From Acytostelium subglobosum LB1 (taxonomy: Eukaryota > Evosea > Eumycetozoa > Acytosteliales > Acytosteliaceae): a stretch of 64,000 nucleotides of DNA. The stretch's first letter is position 1. Every line of letters starts with the position of its first letter. Under the pieces are notes generated by a model, which saw only the letters and a program-made list of their open reading frames with translations, had not been told where the DNA came from and ran no database searches. The position numbers and the translations under genes were made by a program. This document shows positions 8,653-19,835 of the stretch, one piece after another. The stretch spans positions 1,208,585 to 1,272,584 of the forward strand of contig NW_012236526.1 in NCBI RefSeq assembly GCF_000787575.1, in the 5' to 3' direction.

Positions 8653-11239
8653 ATGCATCTACCATTCATATTGCTAGAGGGGCGCACAGTGCGTATCCTC
8701 GCGCCAAAGCATGTTGCAATGAGCCTTGAAGAAGGCGGAGGAAATGTGATAATGTCGACTTATTCAGTGGAGAAGACTGCAAAGGAATGTGTAGCATCAT
8801 TGCCACACCTCACAGATGGTTTAAGTACATTGTCATTGTTGTTGTTGCAACAAGTGGACTACATTCAAATACCATGTGTACACAACAGTACTGCTCCCGA
8901 GTCATACATCGTCGACACGGGGACTGAGCTACGAGCAATGTCCCCACCTCGAACAGCCGACGCCCTCGCATTGTATCAGTTGGCGTTGCTAATCAATGTG
9001 TTGTTCTCACCTGCATATTTCCACCTGGGCGTCATGTACTATGAGCTCGGCCATAGAGAGGCGGCACTGGAACTGTACGCTCGCACACTCACGCTCAAGC
9101 CAGACTACACAGAGGCTCTATGCAATGTTGGCGTCATTCACAAGAACTCTGGCAACATCGATCTGGCCATCACATACTATCAACGCGCTCTCAGTGTCGA
9201 TGCCAACTTTATGCTCGTCAAGGGTAACATGGCGATCGCGTTAACAGACTTGGGCACAGTGCACAAGACCAACGGCGACCTGGACCGGGCGGCCAAGCTT
9301 TACAAGCGAGCACTGTTCTACAACAGCTCATACGCAGACGCGTACTACAACCTGGCCATTGTATACATCGAGAGGAATGAACAGGAGAAGGCATTGGTTG
9401 CCTACGAGCTGGCCATCCATTTCAAACCCAGCTACACAGAGGCACTCAACAACCTTGGCGTACTGCATCGCGAGTTGTGCAACTTTGACGCGGCCATCAA
9501 GTGTTATCAGACCGCTCTAAGTACCAACGCATACTTTGTACAGAGCCTAAACAATATTGCAGTGATCTACACCTTGCAAGGGAAGCTGACAGAGGCCAAG
9601 CGATACATCAAGATGGCCATCGAGGAGGCGCCCACATACTCTGAAGCCTACAACAACCTTGGAGTGATCTATCGTGATGAAGGGCGAGTGGATGATTCAA
9701 TCGAAGCTTACGACAAGTGTATCCATCTCAATCCAACCTCTGTCAATGCTTATCACAACAAACTTCTGGCCCTTAATTGTAAGCATACATGTGATTGAGT
9801 GATTGATGAATGACTTTGCTAACATAACCATGGTATTCATCCACAGACACATCTAGGACAGTTCAATCAGATCGCACATAAGAAATGGGGAAAGTTGATG
9901 ACCAAAGATAAACCAATGATAGCCAACAAGTAAGTGTACATCTAACTTAAATGACCTCATCTAATCACTAACTCAATTGCTCAATACAAACAGACCAATC
10001 AGTATTATGAAATTGAACAAAAGGATAACAATTGGATACATGTCACCTGACTTCTTCACTCACTCTGTCTCATTCTTTATTGATGGTATACTAAAGAATC
10101 ATAACAAGGAAGACTATGACATCATATGGTAATGTACACACACACACATGGATATATGATCATCATATGACCCATCACTGACACAACCATGCTACAGTTA
10201 TTCAAACGTAACAAAGGAGGATGAAACAACATCACGTCTTCAATCATATAATCACACATGGAGGAATATTGTAAAGATGTCTGATTTGGATGTTGCTAAA
10301 TTGATTGCCGAGGATCAAGTTGATATCATTGTGGACTTGGCAGGACATACCAGCTCAAACAGATTGGATGTGCTGGCGTACAAACCAGCTCCATTGGCCA
10401 TCTCCTATCTGGGCTATCCAAACACAACTGGCCTACCTACTATCGATTATAAGTTAACCGATGAGTATACGGACCCATTGAACACAGGACAAAAGTTCAC
10501 GGAGGAGCTGTACAGACTGCCTCGATGCTTCCTAAACTACACCCCGCCACCATTCAATCTGGACATCACAAGTCCGTTGGACACAAATGGCTACATTACA
10601 TTTGGATCATTCAATGTCATCTCAAAGTATAGCGACATAGTATTGCAGACCTGGGCAAAGATACTACATCTTGTACCCAACAGCAAGTTGTATCTGAAGG
10701 GCAAGGCATTTGCATGCCCATCAACAACCGCCACCTTTGTAGAGAGGATGACGCATCTTGGTATCGACAAGGATCGCACCATACTGTCACCTCTGTTTGC
10801 CAATCAAAGAGAGCATCTACTGTCGTACAATCGGATGGATATCTCTTTGGATACATTCCCCTATGCAGGAACAACGACAACATGCGAATCACTGTGGATG
10901 GGAGTGCCAGTGATAACTCTGGCCGGCAACTCACATGCACACAACGTTGGACGATCAATCGTTAAGCAACTTAAAATGGAGGCTGCCGAATCACTGCAGC
11001 AGTACATCGACATGGCTGTTGCCCTGGCTCTTGATCGAGACTTGCTAAAGTCACTCAAACTGACGCTCAGACAACGTCTTTTGGACTCTTATCTCTGTGA
11101 TGGTGCGCTCTTTACCAAGAGCCTAGAGGTGGCCTACAAACAGATGTGGACAAAGAGAGTGATGGACGATCAACAACAACGACAACAATCTATTATAAAT
11201 ACTACAGCACAATATGTCGATGATGAAGTAGTTGATTGA
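8653..11239 (+). CDS. spy: SPINDLY-type protein O-fucosyltransferase (TPR plus GT41)
   Basis: Exons 8653..~9778, 9847..9929, 9994..10128 and 10198..11239. The first exon encodes about nine TPR units that align in order with plant SPINDLY (for example MAIALTDLGTVHK and EAYNNLGVIYRD). The later exons give the GT41 catalytic half: ITIGYMSPDFFTHSVS, DLAGHTSSNRLD, GYPNTTGLPTIDY, LDTFPYAGTTTTCESL and the nucleotide-binding SHAHNVGRS. SPINDLY enzymes transfer fucose from GDP-fucose to Ser/Thr of nuclear and cytosolic proteins. Exons 2-4 join in phase. Exon 1 to exon 2 does not: the donor at 9779 leaves phase 1, while the acceptor at 9847 needs phase 0. ATG 8653 is the first possible start; ATG 8719 is also plausible. 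A C-terminal Gln/Asn-rich tail follows the catalytic domain. Confidence 0.88.
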
Positions 11240-11819
11240 TTGGACTGAGTCATTGTTCAAACAGGAAGCAATAGTATTAAATCAATCTATCGATCATCAT
11301 AACATCAACAGAGAAGTACGCTCTCTTACCGCTCCCTCCATCCTCACCACCACTCCCAGGGCATTCAACCATTCTCTCGATTATGGAGACGGTATTGATC
11401 ATCGTCATGACCATCACACGAACCACAAACAGAATCACACACTGTTCAAAGGATTGTGCATCCATTCTCAAGTTGCGTGCCAACTCGTCTGTGTCCAGCA
11501 GCAACAATGGGGTTATTCAAAACTCTTTAGAGTAGCAACGACTACCCAAACTAGACTAACTTGGGGATACTATCCCCTATGTATGGGAGGTTGTCCCTCC
11601 ATATTCACCATACTCTCAAATACATCCCCCTACATCTACACTTACATACAGACATACATACATACATTTAAGCGATCTTCCACTGATCTCCATCCAACCA
11701 TGTCTTCATCAATAACAACATACAGACAACCATCTCCACCTTTGCCCTCCTCTTTAGTTCCTATACACTATACTCTTTCTAACAAACATTAATACAATAT
11801 ATCAATCAACTACTTGAAC
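11240..11819. other. 580-bp spacer with small inverted repeats
   Basis: No convincing gene. A minus-strand frame (11277..11507) looks partly helical (TDELARNLRMDAQSFEQ) but lacks a clear start context. Two adjacent hairpins occur: GGGGATA-C-TATCCCC at 11563-11577, and GGAGG/CCTCC with a 5-nt loop at 11586-11600. The last 200 bp are AT-rich and presumably hold the promoter of the following gene. Confidence 0.4.
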
Positions 11820-12785
11820 ATGGATAACCAACATCGAGTGCTTGTTGGAGACAATGATCATTTCACTTGCAATGTCTCTGGAGTACCGGTTGGCCTTAAC
11901 TTTAAACACAACTTGGTCAGCAAGACTTTGACCGAAGGTGGAGTGTCCAAGCAGAGCAAGCTTATGACATCCTTCAAGTATAGAGATATCAAGAAGACCA
12001 AGGTCAAAAGGGAGCCCACCCTGGACACTCTGTTTCCTGGCCAGTCACCAATGTTTATAGAGAGTCTGGCAAAGGTAGATGAGTCAGCACATGGCGGACG
12101 GTCAAACAGAGTCAAGAAGGGATCAGCCAGTCAGTCACAATCGGCCAAGAGAACTACAGTTGGCAACATCAGTGGCACCAACATATTTGGTCACATAATT
12201 GCATCGACTGCTGAACAGCCAATAACCTCGAGCAACTCTTCATTCTCCAGGGTTGTCTATGAGCTCAACGCATTGGCTCCACTTCTAGAGCATGACCCCT
12301 TCCAGCCATCAACTCAGAACCAGCATGTACCTCATTTGATGGTACCCAACATTGAGGAGACATCTGGCATCGTGGCACAAGCTCAATACCTCTTACATGA
12401 ACATCAAGTTCAGATGCAACTTTCGACCATGTCATCAACCAACAACTCACCTCACGCTACATCTTGTGTGACAGACAGTGATGTACTGTTGGAATACAGT
12501 AGAACGACATGCACTGTTGGTGGCCAAAGTAATCAGTATGATTACTCATTCGTCAGTGAGATGTCCCTCCAACATGATGTGTCCAGACACGTACTTGAGG
12601 TTGAGCACCAACGTCTTATGGACAAGGAGTACCATGACAGTCTACATCAGTTCTTTGTTGCATCATCATCATCATCAGGTAGTAGCAGTGGCATTGACGA
12701 CAATGTCATCGAGACCATCGACTCCTTTGACTTTGAGGAACTACTTCATACTTCCTCCACAAACAACCACATCGACACATTGTAA
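11820..12785 (+). CDS. Unrecognised 321-residue protein
   Basis: Single exon, ATG 11820 after an AT-rich leader. The codon pattern and long open frame support a real gene, but I recognise no domain. Visible features are a basic stretch near residues 50-70 (KYRDIKKTKVKREPT), a Ser/Gln/Lys patch near 100-115, His/Gln-rich segments in the middle, and a Ser run (SSSSSGSSSG) before an acidic end (IETIDSFDFEELLH). No signal peptide or membrane segment is apparent. The acidic-hydrophobic C-terminus could be a transcription-activation or interaction motif, but that is a guess. The gene is probably dictyostelid-specific. Confidence 0.55.
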   Translation: MDNQHRVLVGDNDHFTCNVSGVPVGLNFKHNLVSKTLTEGGVSKQSKLMTSFKYRDIKKTKVKREPTLDTLFPGQSPMFIESLAKVDESAHGGRSNRVKKGSASQSQSAKRTTVGNISGTNIFGHIIASTAEQPITSSNSSFSRVVYELNALAPLLEHDPFQPSTQNQHVPHLMVPNIEETSGIVAQAQYLLHEHQVQMQLSTMSSTNNSPHATSCVTDSDVLLEYSRTTCTVGGQSNQYDYSFVSEMSLQHDVSRHVLEVEHQRLMDKEYHDSLHQFFVASSSSSGSSSGIDDNVIETIDSFDFEELLHTSSTNNHIDTL

Positions 12786-13211
12786 TATACAACGATCAAT
12801 CAATGAACTGTATCCACACCAATTACTTGTATCTATGACTTTGATTAAGATCGATTGTAATTGAATAATAAGTACCTTCCCTGGGAGTAAGAACTTGATT
12901 GTAACTTATACCAGTCTGGCGTGGCGGACAGATCCCACCAAATGTGGTTACAGGACGTCAACATCTTTAATTTGCCTATTTCATGGTTCGTTGAAAAATG
13001 GTCTTCAGACCTCACAATGCATATCTTTTATTCATGTCCAGTTGGATGATATAATTGTACAGGAAGTACAAGGGAACTATCTATGTCTCATCAAGAAGGG
13101 GTTATGTCAATCAATCAATCCCCAAAGCCTGACACTGTTCAATCTGTTATTGTTGACATCATAAACTTTAATCATTGTTAACTTTACAAATAGATAAATT
13201 CTTATTCAAGA
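12786..13211. other. 426-bp spacer
   Basis: Contains a less AT-rich central part (12900-13010) without a supported reading frame. I see no RNA gene or repeat of note. Confidence 0.4.
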
Positions 13212-13553
13212 ATGCAGGAAAATAATCAACCAATATATACACAGCCACATCAGATTCCTCCTCAACACCAACAGCAGCAGCACCAGATGTCAATGCAACA
13301 AGGATATCCCCAACAACCTATTCCACAACCATACCCACAACAGATGAATCCACCCCCACCAAATGGTCAACAACAGGTAGCTCTTGGTTATCTACCTAAA
13401 TATATGATTGCCTCATGTCCAAACCCTGTAGAATATGGCGCTCCAACTTGTCTTCAACACAAGTCCAAACCATCCACTGTCAAGCCCAGTTCTCCTCAAT
13501 CCGGTAGAAGTCACACTGCCTTTTGTGAAAGTTGTGAATGTGTTATCCTGTAG
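13212..13553 (+). CDS. Small Gln/Pro-rich protein with a possible C-terminal CaaX box
   Basis: A 113-residue frame from ATG 13212. The first 55 residues are Gln/Pro/Tyr-rich with QGYPQQP-like units, as in many dictyostelid low-complexity proteins. A conserved-looking block follows (LPKYMIASCPNPVEYGAPTC), then a basic Ser/Pro region. The end is CESCECVIL. The last four residues, CVIL, fit a CaaX box, and a terminal Leu usually directs geranylgeranylation; the nearby Cys residues could be palmitoylated. This would make a small peripheral membrane protein. No enzyme domain is seen. Prenylation is inferred from the motif alone. Confidence 0.55.
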   Translation: MQENNQPIYTQPHQIPPQHQQQQHQMSMQQGYPQQPIPQPYPQQMNPPPPNGQQQVALGYLPKYMIASCPNPVEYGAPTCLQHKSKPSTVKPSSPQSGRSHTAFCESCECVIL

Positions 13554-13626
13554 CCATATATATATATATCAATAAATCCTACCTTTCTGACTGTGGTGGC
13601 TTAGTTCCACCTTGTATTATACATCA

Positions 13627-13706
13627 TCACACCCAAACCCTAACTTACCCTACCCTCACCCTCGCCCTCACCCAATCTCTCACATACCCTACCCTAGCCC
13701 AATCTC
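13627..13706. repeat. C-rich degenerate CCCTAN/CCCTCN tract
   Basis: About 80 bp of imperfect CCCTAA, CCCTAC and CCCTCA/CCCTCG units on the + strand, in the short spacer before the FNIP gene. It resembles a degenerate interstitial telomere-like or simple repeat. Confidence 0.5.
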
Positions 13707-13753
13707 AAACTATAAGTTCATTTCTAAACTCAAAGACAAACAATACAGATAAC

Positions 13754-15398
13754 ATGGAGATACTTATTAATAATAACATGTTGTTACTATTGAGCAACAT
13801 TGTAATACATATTGAAGATAGCTTGGATCGTTTATGCCTATCATTGACATGTCGTTGGTTGTATCTTTCACGTGATTCATACCTAAGATTGGATAATAGT
13901 ATCAACTATGCCTACACACGTAGTCACTACTTATCCAACAAAAAGTTTAGACTCAACTCATACCGCATTTGCATTGCCAACTCGATCGTTGAGTTAGATT
14001 GTATGGGCAGCGATCATTGAACATGTATCATTTGCATTACCTAACCAATGTTAAGCAGCATTCAGTACCAATCTACCTCTGTTGCAGGGCACCATTAACC
14101 CTGCCTTCAAGGTAGTGGATCTACAGACATCATTCAATCAACAGTTGACAGATGGATTGATTCCAGATGGTGTAGAGCATCTGAGGATTGGATATGCATT
14201 CAACCAACAACTAGTTCATGGTGCACTTCCATCAACACTCATCTCTTTAAGGTTCGGGGAATCATTCAATCAGTTGCTGGAGCCATCGGTATTGCCTCAA
14301 TCACTTGAACAACTGTACTTTGGTGGATTCTACAACAAACCAATTGGTACTGGTGTACTGCCTGAGCGACTTTGTCTACTCTCCTTGGGAAAGTACTACA
14401 ATCAGATGATTGAACGTGATGTACTACCTCACCACCTAGCCGAGATCATCTTCTCATCCTTCTTTAACCAACCACTTCAACCCGATACTTTGCCGACATC
14501 ACTTGAACGTATGATACTTGGAGCACAGTTTAATCAACGCCTCGCACCCAACGTACTCCCTCAATCGCTGACATACCTCGAGTTCCAGAAAGGCCGATGC
14601 AAATACTCTTGGCAGTTTGAAGTTGGTGTGCTTCCAATGGGTCTAACTACACTGATACTAAGCGCAACCTATATGCATCCACTCACACTAGATGTCCTCC
14701 CCATTGGGCTCAAACATCTGACCCTAAGTGAATTGTATAAAAGACCGTTGGAGCCATATCAACTACCATTATCTCTCGAGACACTCACATTTGGTTTAGA
14801 GTATAACATTAGGATTCCACCTGGTGCCTTGCCACTTGGACTGAACACACTCATTCTAAGTGCACGCAACACTATGGACATACAAGCCGATGTACTACCT
14901 GCGTCCCTCACCCACTTGTTCATGGGACAACATTATACAGGCACAATTGCACCATTCATACTGCCACCTGGTCTAAGACATCTCACTCTTGGGCAATATT
15001 ACAATGAGCCATTCAAGAAGAATGTATTGCCAGAGAGTCTAAACACATTGGAGCTGGGTCACTATAGCAGTTCATATCAACAGCATCTGACATGCTTGCC
15101 TAGTACACTGGAGTATATATCTATACCATGGTCATATCGACAGAAGTTATTAGGTACATTCTTACAAGTGACATTGTTAAATTCTGTTGAACCTTTACAT
15201 ACTACACTTTTACAAGAACTGCAGTCCAACACAAAGTCAATCAAGATTACAATTCCAAACTTTGATATTGTGACTGTTCGTCTGTTGGATCATACACATG
15301 GATTATTCCTATCCAAAGGTCTAGTGAATGGAGGAGTGATCAGACTTACTTCAATGTTTGATGGCACCTTTGTTAAGTCATTCAAGACAAATCAATAA
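13754..15398 (+). CDS. FNIP-repeat protein with F-box-like N-terminus
   Basis: Two exons, join(13754..14000, 14059..15398), about 528 residues; an alternative acceptor at 14056 also fits the phase. The N-terminal 85 residues (NIVIHIEDSLDRLCLSLTCR) match the F-box-like start of many dictyostelid FNIP proteins. About a dozen 22-residue FNIP/LRR-like repeats follow, with cores such as SFNQLLEPSVLPQSLEQL and YYNEPFKKNVLPESLNTL. The family is greatly expanded in social amoebae and is thought to mediate protein interactions, possibly as substrate receptors of SCF-type ubiquitin ligases. That role is inference. The last 80 residues fall outside the repeats. Confidence 0.8.
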
Positions 15399-15511
15399 AA
15401 TGGTTAGACTCTCAGGGGTTGTTGACAACTTTCGTTCGTTTTTTGGAACAAATCACAAATAGATTTGATTTGATTATTGATCATTGTTATTTATATCATA
15501 CAAATAATAAG

Positions 15512-16439
15512 ATGAACAAGAGAAAGAATAAAGAGGAGGTGCAAAGACCTCCTCCAAAGAAGATAGAGATTGAAGAAGAGGAAGAAGATATTGAAGATAT
15601 TGAAGATGATCAAGTTTATGAAGATGACGTAGAACAAGATGATGATGTTAACGAAGACGACGAGGAAGACGATGATGGAGTTGACGAAGATGAAGATGGG
15701 GATGAAGATGGAGATGAAGTAGACGATCAAGGTACAGGATTAAAGAAGAAGAAGAAGAAGAATTATGTTATCAAACCAATGTCACAAGATAAGATATTGG
15801 ATCTGCAAGCCAAGAATCAACAGAAGGGTGTAATATACCTATCGACTATACCAGCAAAGATGACTGCTGCTAAACTGAAGAACCTACTACTCAAGCATGG
15901 TTCAGTTACAAGAATGAAGTTACTCAAAGGTAAGACCAGAGGTCACAGTCACATGAGACGCATAACCTTACTCACGCACTCATTCGAATTGATTAGCCAA
16001 CGTCGAGAGAAAGGCAAAGAGAAATGATATGTTCAAAGAAGGATGGATAGAGTTTAGTGACAAGAAGGAAGCTCGTAGGATTGCACTCATTCTTAATAAT
16101 CAACCAATGGGTGGCAAGCAAAAGGATATACATAGGGACTGTCTGTGGAATATTAGGTATCTGCCAAAGTTCAAGTGGTACCATCTGATGGACAAGTTGG
16201 TGCAGAAGAAGTTGGAGCGTGACAAGCGTATACATATGGAGTTGGATCGTGTCAGAAAAGAGAACTCATCCTTCCTGAATCAGTTGGAGCATTCAAAGAC
16301 TGTCGATCATATCAACACCAGGTCAAAGAACAAGAACAAGGTAGTTGACGACGACAAGGTAGTAAGAACATTCAAGCAGAGAACTGTTCACGACCAGTCC
16401 ACTTCAGACAAGCCAAACAAGAAAGTAAGAAGGGAATAA
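15512..16439 (+). CDS. abt1: Esf2/ABT1 family ribosome-biogenesis protein
   Basis: Two exons, join(15512..15929, 15997..16439), 286 residues. The N-terminus is Lys-rich, then strongly acidic (Glu/Asp runs, residues 20-85), then a basic KKKKKK patch. The RRM-like core is split by the intron: GVIYLSTIPAKMTAAKLKNL before it, and MFKEGWIEFSDKKEARRIA with LNNQPMGGKQ after it. The downstream DLWNIRYLPKFKWYHL motif and the basic C-terminal helix are diagnostic of yeast Esf2 and animal ABT1. The family acts in the nucleolus in the small-subunit processome, for early 18S rRNA cleavage. It begins 113 bp after the FNIP gene on the same strand. Confidence 0.9.
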
Positions 16440-16586
16440 ATCAATCATTTCATTGAACTTCATCAAATGCGTTCCATCAGAGTGTCACCGTAGCGTGTGT
16501 GGTCAACTGCACAATTAATTAATCATGAATCATTCATTCATTCAATCACTGATCAAGTGAAAGTAACATACAAAAAGAGAGAGAGA

Positions 16587-18193
16587 ATGGATGACAAGTA
16601 CAAGTTAGCGCATGAAGCATTCGTTAAGAACCCAACTGGTTCTACGATATTAGCAACATCATTAGTATTGAATATTATACCTGTAGGTTGGTTTGATTGA
16701 TTGATCGATTGATTGAACTAATATATGTTTATCTTTAAAGATATCAGTACTGTTCCAAAGAGTTATGTTTGCATCAATCTTTGACAACAATGTAATCTTC
16801 CCTAAACCTATTAGATTTATGTTAGAGTTCATGACCATTATCATGCCGTTCCTAGCAGCGGTCACCTTCAATGATATGGTACCATCACTACTTATATTAA
16901 TGTTAATATCATCTCTATTGATGCCTCTATTTGCAAAGTATGTTTGATGAACGAATGGATGGTGTCGATGAATCAGCTGACTGACCACCAACCAACATAT
17001 CTTAGGCCTAATTCAAAGCAATACTACTTTGATGATAACAAAGAACTACTTAGACTTATGAACTCCCCACGTAAGGGATTCATTGAGGAGTATAGAGCAT
17101 TCATTATGATTGCTACCGTCATCTGTATCCTTGCTGTAGACTTCCCAGTCTTCCCAAGAAGTTTCGCAAAGACAGAGACCTTTGGTATCTCTTTGGTATG
17201 TATATTATTGATTGATTGACATGTAATGACTACCAATCAACCTAACGAACCAACACGCACATACATTAGATGGACATTGGAGTTGGATCAGTTGTATTAT
17301 CTGGCGCTATGGTATCAAGGAATGCTAGATCCGAGGCATTGAAGAATAAGGTCACATCGACAGAGACCAACAAGAAGTTGTCAAGGAGTGCACTGGCATA
17401 TCATGCCTTTGTATCCAACCTGCCATTGATGGCATTGGGCTTCATTCGCCTAGTGTTGACCAAGTCTACAAACTACCAGGAGCACGTCACAGAGTACGGC
17501 ATTCACTGGAACTTCTTCTTCACACTGGGATTCGTATCAATCCTGCTCTCATTCCTCAAGTTCTCACCCAACGTCAACCTTGTAGTTGGCATCGTGGTTA
17601 TTGGTGCCTATCAGATTCTATTGTCCCAGTTTGGCCTCAGTGACTACATCCTTAACCATCCACGTGACAGTCTGATTGCTGCCAACAAGGAGGGAATATG
17701 CAGTCTGGCTGGTTATCTCTCGCTGCACCTCATTGGAACAAAGTTGGGTGCCTCTATCTTTGGCAAGGAACGCACGACGATGGGTCAATGGCGCGCGTTT
17801 GCCATGAAGCTCATGCTGGCCGGACTCTTCCTGTTTGGAGTTCTGATATGGGCCGAGTCCGCCATCCAACCTATCAGCCGCAGGATGACCAACTTGACCT
17901 ACGTCCTGGCTATCTTGGCGCTAAACATCTTCAACTTCTCGCTCAATATGATGGTGTCACTCGTCACTGCCAGCCACATACATCCATCGATCATTGCTGC
18001 CGGTGTCAACAGGAATCAGTTGTTTGTGTTCCTGCTAGCCAACATCCTCACTGGCATCGTCAACTTTAGCATGCACACCATCTATGCAACACAAGAGAAT
18101 TCCATGTACGTCATTGCTGGCTACACCTTGTTCCTCACCATTGTGCCAGTTATTATGGACTACAAGAACATCACAATCAAACTATTCAGATAA
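16587..18193 (+). CDS. pigW: PIG-W/GWT1 GPI-anchor inositol acyltransferase
   Basis: Four exons, join(16587..16682, 16741..16937, 17006..17195, 17270..18193), all in phase, about 468 residues. The protein is a multi-pass membrane protein with roughly a dozen hydrophobic segments. Conserved landmarks are the N-terminal [20 protein letters not shown], the [21 protein letters not shown] segment (split across the third junction) and [15 protein letters not shown], which are typical of PIG-W/Gwt1. The enzyme acylates the inositol ring of GlcN-PI in the ER, an early step in GPI-anchor synthesis. The gene is tail-to-tail with the purple acid phosphatase, with 164 bp between stops. Confidence 0.92.
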
Positions 18194-18357
18194 CAGTAAC
18201 AAATAAAGTAAAGTGGAATACAGTAATAAGGGCAATGTTTATTGAGCGTCGATTATGAGGCTCAAGTCGCACACAAAGATTGATCGATTGATTGATCGGC
18301 AATCAGCAAGTGTATTGTTACACAACATTTACAAAATAGATTGATTGGAATGGATTA

Positions 18358-19835
18358 TTAGTCGAAGAAACCCTTGACCAACCATTGCTCATCGAGCACC
18401 TTGTTGCCTTGGTCGCCAATGTACTGCCAGAACATATGAGTGTCATTGACGACGCTCATCTGAGCGTAGCCCAGGGTGGTGAAACGGCTGGCAGACCACT
18501 CGGGTTGTGGCTGGATGTAGTCATAGTCCAAACTCTCCTGGTTTCCTGGAGCGCCAACGATGAGATGAACGGTACCTCCTGGGTAGTCGTAGGTGCCAAC
18601 GGGGATGCCACCGTAGGTTGGGTAGGTACGCTCGTAAGCGTGGGTGTGACCAGTCATGTAAATATCAACGTTGTACTGCTGGAAGAGAGAGCCGACTGTG
18701 GCCTCGATCAAGGCGCGCAGTGAGTCCTTCTGGCACCAACTGTATGTGATGGAGCAGTAGTAAGGACGATGAGCGTAGGCAACGATCCAACCAGTTGGGT
18801 TCTTCTGACGGTAGGTGGCCAAGTCTTGCTTGATCCACTGGTACTGAGCGGTGAATGGTGAGATGTCAGACTCGGTGGAGAAGGAGATAAAGTGAACTCC
18901 ATTAAAGTCGAACGAGTACCATGGCTCCTTGGCAGAGCCTGGCACGTTGAATGACTGTTGGTAGGCAGTGAACTCGTCATAGATGTCATGGTTGCCTGGG
19001 GTGGTCATGTAGGGGACACTTGATGTGATTGGCTCGAGGTAGTTCATGAGGTAGTTGAACACAGATTGATTTCCCTGCATTGCGTTATCGTAGTCACAGT
19101 AACTAATGTCACCAACGTGGAACACCATGTTGTATTCACCAAGGTTCTGTTGGAGAACAGAGATAGTATCATTGAATCCTCCTCCAACTCCCATATCTGA
19201 TTGTTTGGTCTATGTGTTAGTGTGCGTGTCATTGAGTTATCATTTGGGTTTGTGTCTACAAACATACCTCCATAGACTGCGAATGTGAATGGAGTAACAC
19301 CACCTGGGGTAGTGGCAACCTTGCCCTTGGATGTAGAGGCAAAGTTGCTGGTCTTGAAGCTGCTGATGGTGGACCACTCATTGAGTTGAGTGCTGCCAGC
19401 CACGTAGTAGTAAGTGGTCATGGGGTTGAGGTTGTCCAATACCACGGTGTTTGAGTAACCCTCCCATGTCTGGAATGGCTGGGAGACACCAGTAATGTTG
19501 AACACTGGGAATGCTGATTTGTAGCCTGGCTGAGCGGCCAGTGTCTCTTGGAGACTGCCCTTGTTGGTTGAGAATTTGACGAGTGGACTTCCACTTGGCT
19601 GCAATGAGTACCATGACACCATCATCTGAGAGGGCACCGTCGTCAGTGCCAGCTTGATCATTTGGGCCTCAGTTGGTGACTTTGGCTTTAATGGTGGAGT
19701 CTCCATTGTGTTGGAATTGTCGTCATCCTTCTCCTTGTCCTTGTGATTGGCGTCGACTGGAGTGAATGCAGACGCCAAAAACACTGTAGCCAACAGTAAT
19801 AGAGCCAGCTGTGTCTTTGTAATTTCCATGCGCAT
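18358..19835 (-). CDS. Secreted purple acid phosphatase
   Basis: Two exons on the minus strand, complement(join(18358..19196, 19268..19835)), 468 residues. Residues 1-30 form a signal peptide (LALLLLATVFLASAFTPVDA). A fibronectin-like N-terminal domain precedes the metallophosphoesterase domain. Metal ligands are visible: AVYGDMG (its Asp codon split by the intron), GDISYCDYD, GNHD, AHRPYYC and GHTHAYERTYP. This order matches plant- and animal-type purple acid phosphatases, which hydrolyse phosphomonoesters at a binuclear Fe/metal centre, usually in lysosomes or outside the cell. Several N-glycosylation sequons (for example NVT-, NIT- and NDT-type) fit secretion. Confidence 0.93.

Noticed and set aside
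11232-11792. Long + strand frame of 186 codons downstream of spy
   Set aside because: Overlaps the spy stop, and its composition (His/Thr/Tyr-rich, CATA repeats) looks like translated spacer, with no domain.
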